From the NCBI GenBank assembly GCA_020161245.1, contig JAIUOK010000005.1:60255-124254 (forward strand): 64,000 nt of DNA, read 5' to 3'. A model generated the notes under the pieces. It saw nothing but the letters and a program-made list of their open reading frames with translations, ran no database searches and had not been told where the DNA came from. Positions 23,332 through 30,500 of the stretch are shown here, piece after piece. The translations under genes and the position numbers were made by a program. The DNA comes from Actinomycetota bacterium. GTDB taxonomy: Bacteria > Actinomycetota > Actinomycetes > S36-B12 > CAIYMF01. The first letter of the stretch is position 1; the number at the start of each line of letters is the position of its first letter.

Positions 23332-24252
23332 ATGACCGTCACCCTCGAGTCCGCGCGCGAGGCCTTCCGCGACCAGCTGCTGGACGCCGGCCTGCTCGTC
23401 CGCACGCAGGTCGACGGCCTCTACGGGCGCTCCGGCGTCTTCGAGGACGTCGTCGACGGCATCGACCGAGTGGTCGTCGCCGCCGGCGCCGACCAGGGCG
23501 CCCGCCGGCTGCGCTTCCCGCCGGTGCTCCCGCGCACGGTCTTCGAGCGCACCGACTACCTGGCGTCGTTCCCGAACCTCACCGGCTCGGTGCACACCTT
23601 CGTCGGCAACGACAAGGACCACGCGCGGCTGCTGTCGCTGCACGAGACCGGCGCCGACTGGACCGCCGAGCTCGTGCCCAGCGAGGTCGTGCTGATCCCC
23701 GCGGCCTGCCACCAGGTCTACCCGACGCTCACGGGCACGCTGCCCGAGGGCGGCGAGATCCTCGACGTCTACTCGTACTGCTTCCGCCACGAGCCGGCCG
23801 CGGACCCCGCGCGCATGCAGGCGTTCCGGATGCACGAGTACGTCCGCGTCGGCACGCCCGACGACGCCCTCGCGCACCGCGAGATGTGGATCGCGCGCGG
23901 CCTCGACGTCCTCGGCACGCTGGGCCTGCCGGCCACGCCCGAGGTGGCCAACGACCCGTTCTTCGGACGCGCCGGCCGGCTGCTCGCGCACAACCAGCGC
24001 GACGCCGCCCTCAAGATCGAGCTTGTCGTCCACCTCTACGGCGAGGACGAGCCCGGCACCGCGGTCGTGTCGGCGAACTGCCACCAGGACCACTTCGGCA
24101 CGCCGTTCGAGATCCGCACGGCCGACGGCGAGACGGCGCACTCCGCGTGCGTCGGGTTCGGCATGGAGCGCATCGCGCTCGCGCTGTTCCGCCACCACGG
24201 CCTCGACGTCGACGCGTGGCCGGCTGACGTCCGTTCGGCCATGGGCCTGTAG
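23332..24252 (+). CDS. Amino acid:[carrier protein] ligase (class II aaRS-like)
   Basis: A 306-residue homologue of the catalytic core of archaeal-type seryl-tRNA synthetase, lacking the tRNA-binding N-terminal domain. Such enzymes activate a small amino acid (glycine or alanine in studied members) with ATP and load it on the phosphopantetheine of a carrier protein. Class II motif 2 is seen as YCFRHEPAADPARMQAFRMHEYVRVG, motif 3 as GFGMERIALALFRHHG. The three expected zinc ligands are present: Cys126 (PAACHQVYP), Glu169 (MHEYVR) and Cys273 (SACVGFG). The zinc site binds the substrate amino group in this family. The adjacent carrier protein and AcpS make a complete loading module. Confidence 0.93.
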   Translation: MTVTLESAREAFRDQLLDAGLLVRTQVDGLYGRSGVFEDVVDGIDRVVVAAGADQGARRLRFPPVLPRTVFERTDYLASFPNLTGSVHTFVGNDKDHARLLSLHETGADWTAELVPSEVVLIPAACHQVYPTLTGTLPEGGEILDVYSYCFRHEPAADPARMQAFRMHEYVRVGTPDDALAHREMWIARGLDVLGTLGLPATPEVANDPFFGRAGRLLAHNQRDAALKIELVVHLYGEDEPGTAVVSANCHQDHFGTPFEIRTADGETAHSACVGFGMERIALALFRHHGLDVDAWPADVRSAMGL

Positions 24253-24265
24253 GGGAAACGTCGCT

Positions 24266-25252
24266 GTGACCACCACGTCGGTCTCGCTGCTGCCGGTGAC
24301 GGCGGCGACCTTCGTCCCGAGCGCGCTGCACGCGGCCGACCGCGACTGGACCGAGACCAACTGCTACGTCGACCTCTGGATCGAGGTGCTCAGCTCGCTG
24401 GGCCTCGACCCGGGGGCGGCGGGCGCATGCACGCTGTCGGCGCGCTTCGAGGGCGACCAGTGGACGTTCCTCAAGTACCCGCCGGAGGACCTGCGCGCGC
24501 TCTACGGCGTCGAGGTCTCCGAGCTCAACGTGTGGCGGCCCGTGCTCGACCACGTCGTCGAGCACCTGCGGCTCGGCAACCTGCTCACCGTCGAGGTCGA
24601 CGGCTGGTACCTGCCCGACACCGCAGGCGCGTCGTACCGCACCGAGCACGTGAAGACCACGATCGTGCCGCAGGACGTCGACGTCGAGGGCCGACGACTC
24701 GGGTACTTCCACAACGCCGGCTACTTCGAGCTGTCGGACGACGACTTCGACGGCGTCTTCCGCCTCGGCCGCACCTTCGACGCCGACGTGCTGCCGCCCT
24801 ACGTCGAGCTCGTCCGGCTCGACCGCGCGCGCCGCGACGATGCCGGGCTCCCCGACCGGGTGCGGGCGCTGGTCGGCGACCACCTCGCGCGGCGCCCGGA
24901 CGGCAACCCCGTGGCCGACCTCGGCGAGCGGGTGCAGGCCGATGCCGCCTGGCTCGCGGCCGAGGGCCTCGAGACCTTCCACAAGTACGCCTTCGGCACG
25001 CTGCGCCAGTGCGGCTCCACGGCCGAGCTCGCGTCGGACTTCTGCGACTGGCTCAGCGCCCACGCCGGCGCCGGTCTCGACGACGCCGCCGCGGACTTCC
25101 GCGCGGTGTCGCAGGGCATGAAGACCGTGCAGCTGCAGGCGGCCCGGCTCGCCCGCGGCCGCAGCGTCGACCTCGCCACCCCGTTCGCGGCGCTGGCCGA
25201 GCGCTGGGCGTCAGCGGTCGGCCGCGTCGAGGAGTGGCACCGCCAGGCATGA
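24266..25252 (+). CDS. DUF1839 family protein
   Basis: A 328-residue soluble protein. The segments ETNCYVDLWIEVLSSLGLDP, DQWTFLKYPPEDLRALYGVEVSELNVW and EVDGWYLPDTAGASYRTEHVKTT are characteristic of DUF1839, a family of unknown function that I associate with amino acid:[carrier protein] ligases in proteobacteria too. The middle has HNAGYFELSDDDFDGVFRLG. The conserved Cys/Asp near the N-terminus and the YxxxH pair could be catalytic; an aminoacyl transferase acting on the loaded carrier is one idea, not shown. GTG 24266 follows AGGGGAAACG. Its stop overlaps the next gene by ATGA. Confidence 0.87.
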   Translation: MTTTSVSLLPVTAATFVPSALHAADRDWTETNCYVDLWIEVLSSLGLDPGAAGACTLSARFEGDQWTFLKYPPEDLRALYGVEVSELNVWRPVLDHVVEHLRLGNLLTVEVDGWYLPDTAGASYRTEHVKTTIVPQDVDVEGRRLGYFHNAGYFELSDDDFDGVFRLGRTFDADVLPPYVELVRLDRARRDDAGLPDRVRALVGDHLARRPDGNPVADLGERVQADAAWLAAEGLETFHKYAFGTLRQCGSTAELASDFCDWLSAHAGAGLDDAAADFRAVSQGMKTVQLQAARLARGRSVDLATPFAALAERWASAVGRVEEWHRQA

Positions 25253-27723
25253 GCCCCGACCCCGCCCTCGTGCTGCGGGACGGGTGGCAGGTCGCTGCCG
25301 CCGCCCCGGGCGCCGCCGCGCACCCGGACGACCTGGATGCACTGGGGCTGCGCTGGATCGACGCCGTCGTCCCGGGCACCGCGGCCGCAGCGGTACGGGC
25401 TGCCGACGGCAACGACGCCGCCCGCGCGATCGACTACGACGCCCACGACTGGTGGTGGCGCACGTCGGTGCACGTCGTGGAGCCGGGCGCGTACCGGCTG
25501 CGCCTCGACGGCGTCGCGACGGTGAGCGACGTCTGGATCGACGGCGCCCACGCGGTGTCGAGCGCCTCGATGCTGCGCGGCTCCTCGACCGACGTCGGCC
25601 TGCCCGTCGGCGAGCACGTCGTGGTGATCCGGTGCGCCGCGCTGAGTCCTCTGCTCGAGGAGAAGCGGCCGCGCGCCCGGTGGCGCACCAACCTCGTCTC
25701 CCCCGGCAACCTGCGCTGGTTCCGCACCACCGCGCTCGGCCGGATGCCCACGCTCGCACCGCATCACGCCGCCGTCGGGCCTTGGCGCCCGGTGCTGCTG
25801 CAGCCGCTCGACCACCCCTACGTCGTCCGCCGCGACCTGCGCACGCAGCAGGTCGACGGCGGCTGGCAGGTGCGGGTCGAGGCAGTGATCGCCCGCACCG
25901 AGGAGGACGACGCCGTCGCGACCGTGCGGGCAGGCGCGGGGTCGGTCGAGGTCGCCGTCACGGGCAAGGAGTGCGTGCTCGCGGTCGACGTCGACGTGCC
26001 GGACGCCGCGCTGTGGTGGCCCGCGGGCTACGGCGACCAGCCGCTCTACGACGTCGCCGTCGACCTCGACGGCCACCGGCACGACCTCGGCCGCGCCGGG
26101 TTCCGCACCGTCGAGCTCGACGACCCGACGGGCCTGCTGTCCCTGCGCGTCAACGGGATCGCGATGGTGGCTCGGGGAGGGGTGTGGTCGCCGCCGGACG
26201 TCGTGGGGCTCACCGACGAGGGTGTGGTGGAGCAGCTCGAGCGCCTGGCTGCGGCGGGCGCCACCATGGTGCGCATCCCCGGCACGGCCGTCTACGAGGG
26301 CCCGGCGTTCTGGGACGCCTGCGACCGGCTCGGCCTGCTCGTGTGGCAGGACGCCATGCTCGCCACCCTCGACCCGCCGGACGACGACGAGATGCAGCGC
26401 GAGCTCGCCGCCGAGCTCGCCGAGGTGCTGCGCCCGCTGCAGGGCCGGCCGTCGCTGGCCGTCGTCAGCGGCGGCTCGGAGACCGAGCAGCAGCCGACGA
26501 TGCTGGGCCTGCCCGAGGAGCGGCGCACGGTCCGCGCCCTGGTCGAGACGTTCCCCCACGTCGTGGCGCGCATCGTCCCCGGCACGCCGTACGTCACGTC
26601 GAGCCCGTCCGGCGGCGACCTGCCCACGCACTCGTCGCGCGGCGTCGCCCACTGGTTCGGCGTCGGCGGCTACCTGCGCCCGCTGCACGAGACCCGCCGT
26701 GCCGCCGTGCGCTTCGCGGCCGAGTGCCTCGCGTTCGCCGCGCCGCCGGAGGCCGCGACGCTGCGCGGCTGGGGCTGGCCCGACTCCGACGCCGGCCACA
26801 CCCCGCGCTGGAAGGCCGGCGTCCCCCGCGACAACGGAGCCTCGTGGGACTTCGAAGACGTGCGCGACCACTACGTGCGCGAGCTGTTCGGCGTCGACGC
26901 CGAGGCCGTGCGCACCAGCGACCCGTCGCGCTACCTCGACCTCGGCCGCGCAGCTCTCGCGCACCTCGGCGTCGAGGTGTTCACCGAGTGGCGGCGGCCA
27001 GGCTCCGGCAGCAGCGGCGGCCTGGTGCTGCAGGCGCGCGACGTCGTGCGCGGCGCCGGCTGGGGCCTGCTCGACGCCGACGGCCGCGCCAAGTCGATGC
27101 TGCTCGCGCTGCGCCGCGCCTGGGCGCCCGTCGCGCTGCTCGCCACCGACGAGGGCCTCGACGGCCTGTGGCTGCACGTCGTCAACGACACGGCGTCGCC
27201 GCTCGACGGCACGCTCGAGCTCGCACTGCTCGACCACCAGGGGCGGGTCGCGGAGAAGGGCTATTCGGCCGTGCACGTCGAGCCGCGGTCGGGCACGACC
27301 GTCACGGTCGACGGGATGCTCGGCGCCTTCCGCGACGTACTGCACGCCTACCGCTTCGGCCCGGCCGCGTTCGACGCCGTGCACGTGCGGCTGCAGGCCG
27401 AGGGCCTCCCGGGGACCGTCGAGGTTGTGCACCTCGTGGGCGGGCAGTCGCGCCCGGCGCTGCCCGACGTCGGCCTCGAGGCTACGGCGTCGGTCGTCGG
27501 CGGCCGGTGGGTCGTCGACATCTCGTCGCGAGAGCTGGCGCAGTGGGTGGCGCTCGACGTCGACGGCCACGAGCCGGCGGAGTCGTGGTTCCACGTCGTG
27601 CCCGGGTCGGTGCGGCGCGTGGAGCTGCTCGGCCCCCTCGACGCCGTGCCCGCCGGCCGCGTGCGCGCGCTCAACAGCCGCGCCGACACCGGCATCCGCG
27701 CGGCCGACGGGGGTGCCGCGTGA
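25249..27723 (+). CDS. Glycoside hydrolase family 2 beta-mannosidase-like protein
   Basis: An 824-residue cytoplasmic-looking protein (no signal peptide) with GH2 architecture: jelly-roll domain (DWWWRTSVHVVEPGAYRLRLDGV), Ig-like domain ending LWWPAGYGDQPLYDVAVDLDG and GFRTVELD, then a TIM barrel (VNGIAMVARGGVWSPPD; LGLLVWQDAMLA). The acid/base glutamate is probably Glu411 in SGGSETEQQ and the nucleophile Glu492 in AAECLAFA, by comparison with beta-mannosidases. Both are kept, so it may be active on a glycoside or act as a transglycosidase. Lying within the carrier-protein operon with ATGA/GTGA overlaps on both sides, it suggests that the product or acceptor carries a sugar. C-terminal ~200 residues are beta-rich. 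Confidence 0.83.
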   Translation: MSPDPALVLRDGWQVAAAAPGAAAHPDDLDALGLRWIDAVVPGTAAAAVRAADGNDAARAIDYDAHDWWWRTSVHVVEPGAYRLRLDGVATVSDVWIDGAHAVSSASMLRGSSTDVGLPVGEHVVVIRCAALSPLLEEKRPRARWRTNLVSPGNLRWFRTTALGRMPTLAPHHAAVGPWRPVLLQPLDHPYVVRRDLRTQQVDGGWQVRVEAVIARTEEDDAVATVRAGAGSVEVAVTGKECVLAVDVDVPDAALWWPAGYGDQPLYDVAVDLDGHRHDLGRAGFRTVELDDPTGLLSLRVNGIAMVARGGVWSPPDVVGLTDEGVVEQLERLAAAGATMVRIPGTAVYEGPAFWDACDRLGLLVWQDAMLATLDPPDDDEMQRELAAELAEVLRPLQGRPSLAVVSGGSETEQQPTMLGLPEERRTVRALVETFPHVVARIVPGTPYVTSSPSGGDLPTHSSRGVAHWFGVGGYLRPLHETRRAAVRFAAECLAFAAPPEAATLRGWGWPDSDAGHTPRWKAGVPRDNGASWDFEDVRDHYVRELFGVDAEAVRTSDPSRYLDLGRAALAHLGVEVFTEWRRPGSGSSGGLVLQARDVVRGAGWGLLDADGRAKSMLLALRRAWAPVALLATDEGLDGLWLHVVNDTASPLDGTLELALLDHQGRVAEKGYSAVHVEPRSGTTVTVDGMLGAFRDVLHAYRFGPAAFDAVHVRLQAEGLPGTVEVVHLVGGQSRPALPDVGLEATASVVGGRWVVDISSRELAQWVALDVDGHEPAESWFHVVPGSVRRVELLGPLDAVPAGRVRALNSRADTGIRAADGGAA

Positions 27724-29420
27724 GCACCACGGCCGGCTGGTTCGCGGGCCCGGGCGGCGTCCCGATGTTCGCCACCTGGCACCTGCCCGCGAGCGCCGCG
27801 GCCGCGGTGCCCTCCGCGCGCGGCGTCGTCGTCCTCGTCGGCACCGTCGGCGACGAGCAGCTCGTGGCCCACCGCGCGCTGCGCATCCTCGCCGACGCGC
27901 TCGTGGCCGAGGGGCTCGCCGTCGTCCGCGTCGACCTGCCCGGCACCGGCGACTCCGGAGATGTGCTCGCCCCGTCGGAGCCCGGCGACCGTGTGCCCTC
28001 GTGGACCGACGGCGTCGTGGCGGCGGTCGAGCACGCGCGCTCGTCGGGCGCGGAGTCGGTGTCGGTCGTCGCGCTGCGGCTCGGGACGGTGCTGCTGTCC
28101 CACGCCCTCGACCGCCTCGGCGCGGTCGACCACCTCGTGCTCTGGGACCCGTGGCCGTCGGGCTCCGCGTACCTGCGGCGGCTGCGCGCCCTGCACGTGA
28201 TGTCGGGCTTCGAGCAGTTCTCCCGCGACGCCGGTGTCGAGGGCCCGGGCACCTGGATCGATGCCGACACCGAGGCGGCCCTGAAATCGCTGCGACTGCA
28301 GGCGGTCCCGGCCGATCAGCCGGCCACGCTCGTGCTGCGCGAGACCGAGCAGGCCGGTGCCTCGTTCTCCGCCGACGCGGTCGCTCCGCACGCCGACGTC
28401 GTCGCCACCGACGAGGCGGAGGCGTGGCTCGACACCGTGCGGCTCGAGGCCCGGATGCCGCGCCGCACCATCGCCGCCATCGCCGAGCGGCTGTCGAAGG
28501 CGCTCCCCCACGAGCCCTCGCCGCTCGTGCCGATGACGCGGTCGGAGACCGTCGTCGCCACGCCCGGCGGTCCCGTCCGCGAGCGGATCGCGGCCCTCGG
28601 GCCGCGGCGGCTGTTCGGTGTGGTCGCCGAGCCCGTGGACCGCGAGGCACGGGGCACCGTGCTGATCTCCGACACCGCGACGACCTACCACGCCGGACCG
28701 GCGCGGATGTGGGTGGATCTCGCGCGCACGCTCGTGCACCAGGGGCTGCGCGTGGTGCGCTACGACTTCCTCGATATCGGCGACTCGCCCAACGGCACGT
28801 CGCTGGACGGCCCGCGCTACTACAACGACTCCTGCGTCCGCGACGTCGTCGACGCCGCGCGTGCCGCGCAGGGCGACGGGCCGCTGCTCCTGCTCGCCCA
28901 CTGCTCGGGCTCGTGGGCGTCGCTCATGGCCGCGCGCGAGCTCTCGCCCGACGCGCTGTACCTGCTCAACCCCCTCATCTGGGGCTCCCACCCGCCGGAG
29001 ATGGGGCCGACGGTGAGCGGCACCGTCGCCGTGGCGGACGGAACCGCCAGTCTCCAGTCGCGCGCGCGCCACTGGGTGCGCGAGAACCAACCGGTCCGGC
29101 GCAGTGCCCAGGCCGTCCGCAACTCGCTCGTGCGCGTCGGCGCCGTCGGCTCGGCCGACGGCCGGCTGCTCTCGCTCGTGCGCGGCGGCACCCGGGTGAC
29201 GGTCGCGCTCGGCACCGTCGAGCTCGAGCAGTACCACCGCTTCCTGCGCCTCGGCGGCGAGCAGCGCATCGCGGCGTCCGACCATGTCCGCGTCGACGTC
29301 ACCGTCCACACCGACCACGCCCTGAAGTCGCGCATCGTCCGCGAGCACCTCATGCACGAGATCCCGCAGTGGATCGCCACCGACCTCGAGTCGCTTTGGA
29401 TGGGTGAGCGACCCCTATAG
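27720..29420 (+). CDS. Tandem alpha/beta hydrolase with non-serine nucleophile positions
   Basis: A 566-residue protein made of two alpha/beta-hydrolase-like halves. Half 1 (about 1-245) has VVRVDLPGTGDSG and a nucleophile elbow reading VVALRLGTV, so arginine (about residue 120) replaces the nucleophile. Half 2 (about 275-560) has VVRYDFLDIGDSPNG and elbow LLAHCSGSW, so Cys395 is in the nucleophile place; HTDHALKS may hold the late catalytic histidine. Half 1 is probably non-catalytic; half 2 could be a cysteine thioesterase or acyltransferase acting on the carrier-bound intermediate. GTG 27720 overlaps the GH2 stop. The last eight codons and the TAG stop lie inside a 52-bp palindromic repeat. 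Confidence 0.82.
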   Translation: MSTTAGWFAGPGGVPMFATWHLPASAAAAVPSARGVVVLVGTVGDEQLVAHRALRILADALVAEGLAVVRVDLPGTGDSGDVLAPSEPGDRVPSWTDGVVAAVEHARSSGAESVSVVALRLGTVLLSHALDRLGAVDHLVLWDPWPSGSAYLRRLRALHVMSGFEQFSRDAGVEGPGTWIDADTEAALKSLRLQAVPADQPATLVLRETEQAGASFSADAVAPHADVVATDEAEAWLDTVRLEARMPRRTIAAIAERLSKALPHEPSPLVPMTRSETVVATPGGPVRERIAALGPRRLFGVVAEPVDREARGTVLISDTATTYHAGPARMWVDLARTLVHQGLRVVRYDFLDIGDSPNGTSLDGPRYYNDSCVRDVVDAARAAQGDGPLLLLAHCSGSWASLMAARELSPDALYLLNPLIWGSHPPEMGPTVSGTVAVADGTASLQSRARHWVRENQPVRRSAQAVRNSLVRVGAVGSADGRLLSLVRGGTRVTVALGTVELEQYHRFLRLGGEQRIAASDHVRVDVTVHTDHALKSRIVREHLMHEIPQWIATDLESLWMGERPL

Positions 29421-29443
29421 GCGTCGCTCACCCATCCAAAGCG
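29392..29443. repeat. 52-bp palindromic repeat, family A copy 2
   Basis: A perfect 21-bp palindrome (arms 29392-29412 and 29423-29443) around loop CCCTATAGGC. It overlaps the 3' end of the tandem-hydrolase gene, encoding its final LWMGERPL and stop (TAG at 29418-29420), and ends seven bases before the stop of the convergent CBS gene. It may end transcription from both sides. Confidence 0.93.
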
Positions 29444-29449
29444 GGTACG

Positions 29450-29878
29450 TCACCCCTGGATGTAGTTGGTCAGGGCTGCGCGCTCGTCCTCGAGCTCGGC
29501 GAGGCGCGCCTTGACGACGTCGCCGATGCTCACCAGGCCGGTGAGCGAACCGTCGACCACCACCGGCAGGTGCCGGATGCGGCGGTCGGTCATGAGGGTC
29601 GCGACCTTCTCGATGTTGTCGGCCGGCTGCACGGTGAAGACCTCGAGGGTGCACACCTCGCCGACCGGCTTCTCCAGCGCGGACGGGCCCTCGGACTCCA
29701 GTGCCCGGACGACGTCGCGCTCGCTGACGATGCCCGCGACGGTCGTGCCGTCGGACGACACCACGACGCAGCCGATGCGGTGCTGGGCCAGCACGCGGGC
29801 GAGCTCGTGGACGGAGATGCCCGGGTCGACCGTGACCACGTTCGAGCCCTTGGACTTCAGGATGTCCGACACCAGCAT
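29450..29878 (-). CDS. CBS-domain pair protein
   Basis: A 142-residue protein of two CBS motifs with little else: residues about 1-60 (MLVSDILKSKGSNVVTVDPGISVHELARVL...VAGIVSERDVVRAL) and about 70-130 (VFTVQPADNIEKVATLMTDRRIRHLPVVVDGSLTGLVSIGDVVKARL). Such stand-alone pairs bind adenine nucleotides and act as energy or nucleotide sensors; the partner is unknown. Start ATG 29878 is preceded by GAGGAGGAG. It is convergent with the carrier-protein operon, separated by the palindromic repeat. Confidence 0.93.
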   Translation of the reverse strand: MLVSDILKSKGSNVVTVDPGISVHELARVLAQHRIGCVVVSSDGTTVAGIVSERDVVRALESEGPSALEKPVGEVCTLEVFTVQPADNIEKVATLMTDRRIRHLPVVVDGSLTGLVSIGDVVKARLAELEDERAALTNYIQG

Positions 29879-30088
29879 GCCGTCGCTCCTCCTCGTGCGC
29901 GGCCCACGGCCCGACCCCGGGGACCTCGTCACCCGATTGTGGGGGACGCAGCCCCCTCCCCGGGAGGGATCCCCCGCCTTTGCGACCGGAGAACGACATC
30001 CGAACGCCCAGGTCAGGGCACCCTCAGCGGGTCTTCCGCAGCTGCCCCGACGTACGCATGAACGCTGGCGCACTGAACACGGGTCTCG

Positions 30089-30163
30089 TGGGGCGGGTGG
30101 GGCTCGAACCCACGACCTGACGGATTATGAGTCCGCTGCTCTGACCGGCTGAGCTACCGCCCC
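30089..30163 (-). tRNA. tRNA with CAT anticodon (Ile2 or elongator Met)
   Basis: Complete cloverleaf on the minus strand: acceptor GGGGCGG pairs with CCGCCCC, D-arm GCTC...GAGC, anticodon arm GCGGA-CTCATAA-TCCGT, T-arm GTGGG-TTCGAGC-CCCAC. Discriminator A; CCA is not encoded. The CAT anticodon fits either elongator tRNA-Met or tRNA-Ile2 (read ATA after lysidine modification by TilS). The AGCAG...GACTCATAATC body resembles tRNA-Ile2 genes that I know, but this is not decisive. It is not an initiator tRNA: the first acceptor pair is G-C, and the anticodon stem lacks three G-C pairs. Confidence 0.92.
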
Positions 30164-30500
30164 GGGGAGCGCCATCCTTTCAGGCCCGGCCGCGGACGAC
30201 GGCCCGCAGGGGCCTCGCGCCGCCGCGGACGGCGTCGCGCATTAGCACCGGATGACCGGTCGTGGGGAACCAGCGCTGTCACCCAGGAGGGTGGCTCACG
30301 TCCGGTAGCCGGATGCACACGCATCGATACCTCGCGAGAACCGTTGCAGCACAAGCGATCTCGGCCCTGACCGCGGGTTCAGGACGTCGCCCGGCAGGGC
30401 GTACGACCAACGTCTAGTAACCGCCTCGACCCCGGCGGTGGGCCACTGGGCCCGCGTGGACGGGCCCGTCCGTCCATGGGGAGAAGTCGGGGCAACCGCT
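30164..30500. other. Long leader region upstream of the ASH-repeat protein gene
   Basis: These 337 bases hold no recognised gene. They must contain the tRNA promoter (leftward) and that of the rightward secreted-protein gene. Small inverted repeats are seen (GTCCGGTAGCCGGA near 30300, GGGCCCGCGTGGACGGGCCC near 30448), so a structured leader is possible, but no known riboswitch class could be matched. Confidence 0.4.

Noticed and set aside
24799..28650. Open frame of 1283 codons antisense to the carrier-protein operon
   Set aside because: Basic, low-complexity translation; the sense genes have clear families, overlaps and ribosome binding sites.
30164..30500. Riboswitch (cyclic di-GMP or cyclic di-AMP type) before the ASH-repeat gene
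   Set aside because: Some inverted repeats are present, but the conserved core sequences of these classes could not be found.
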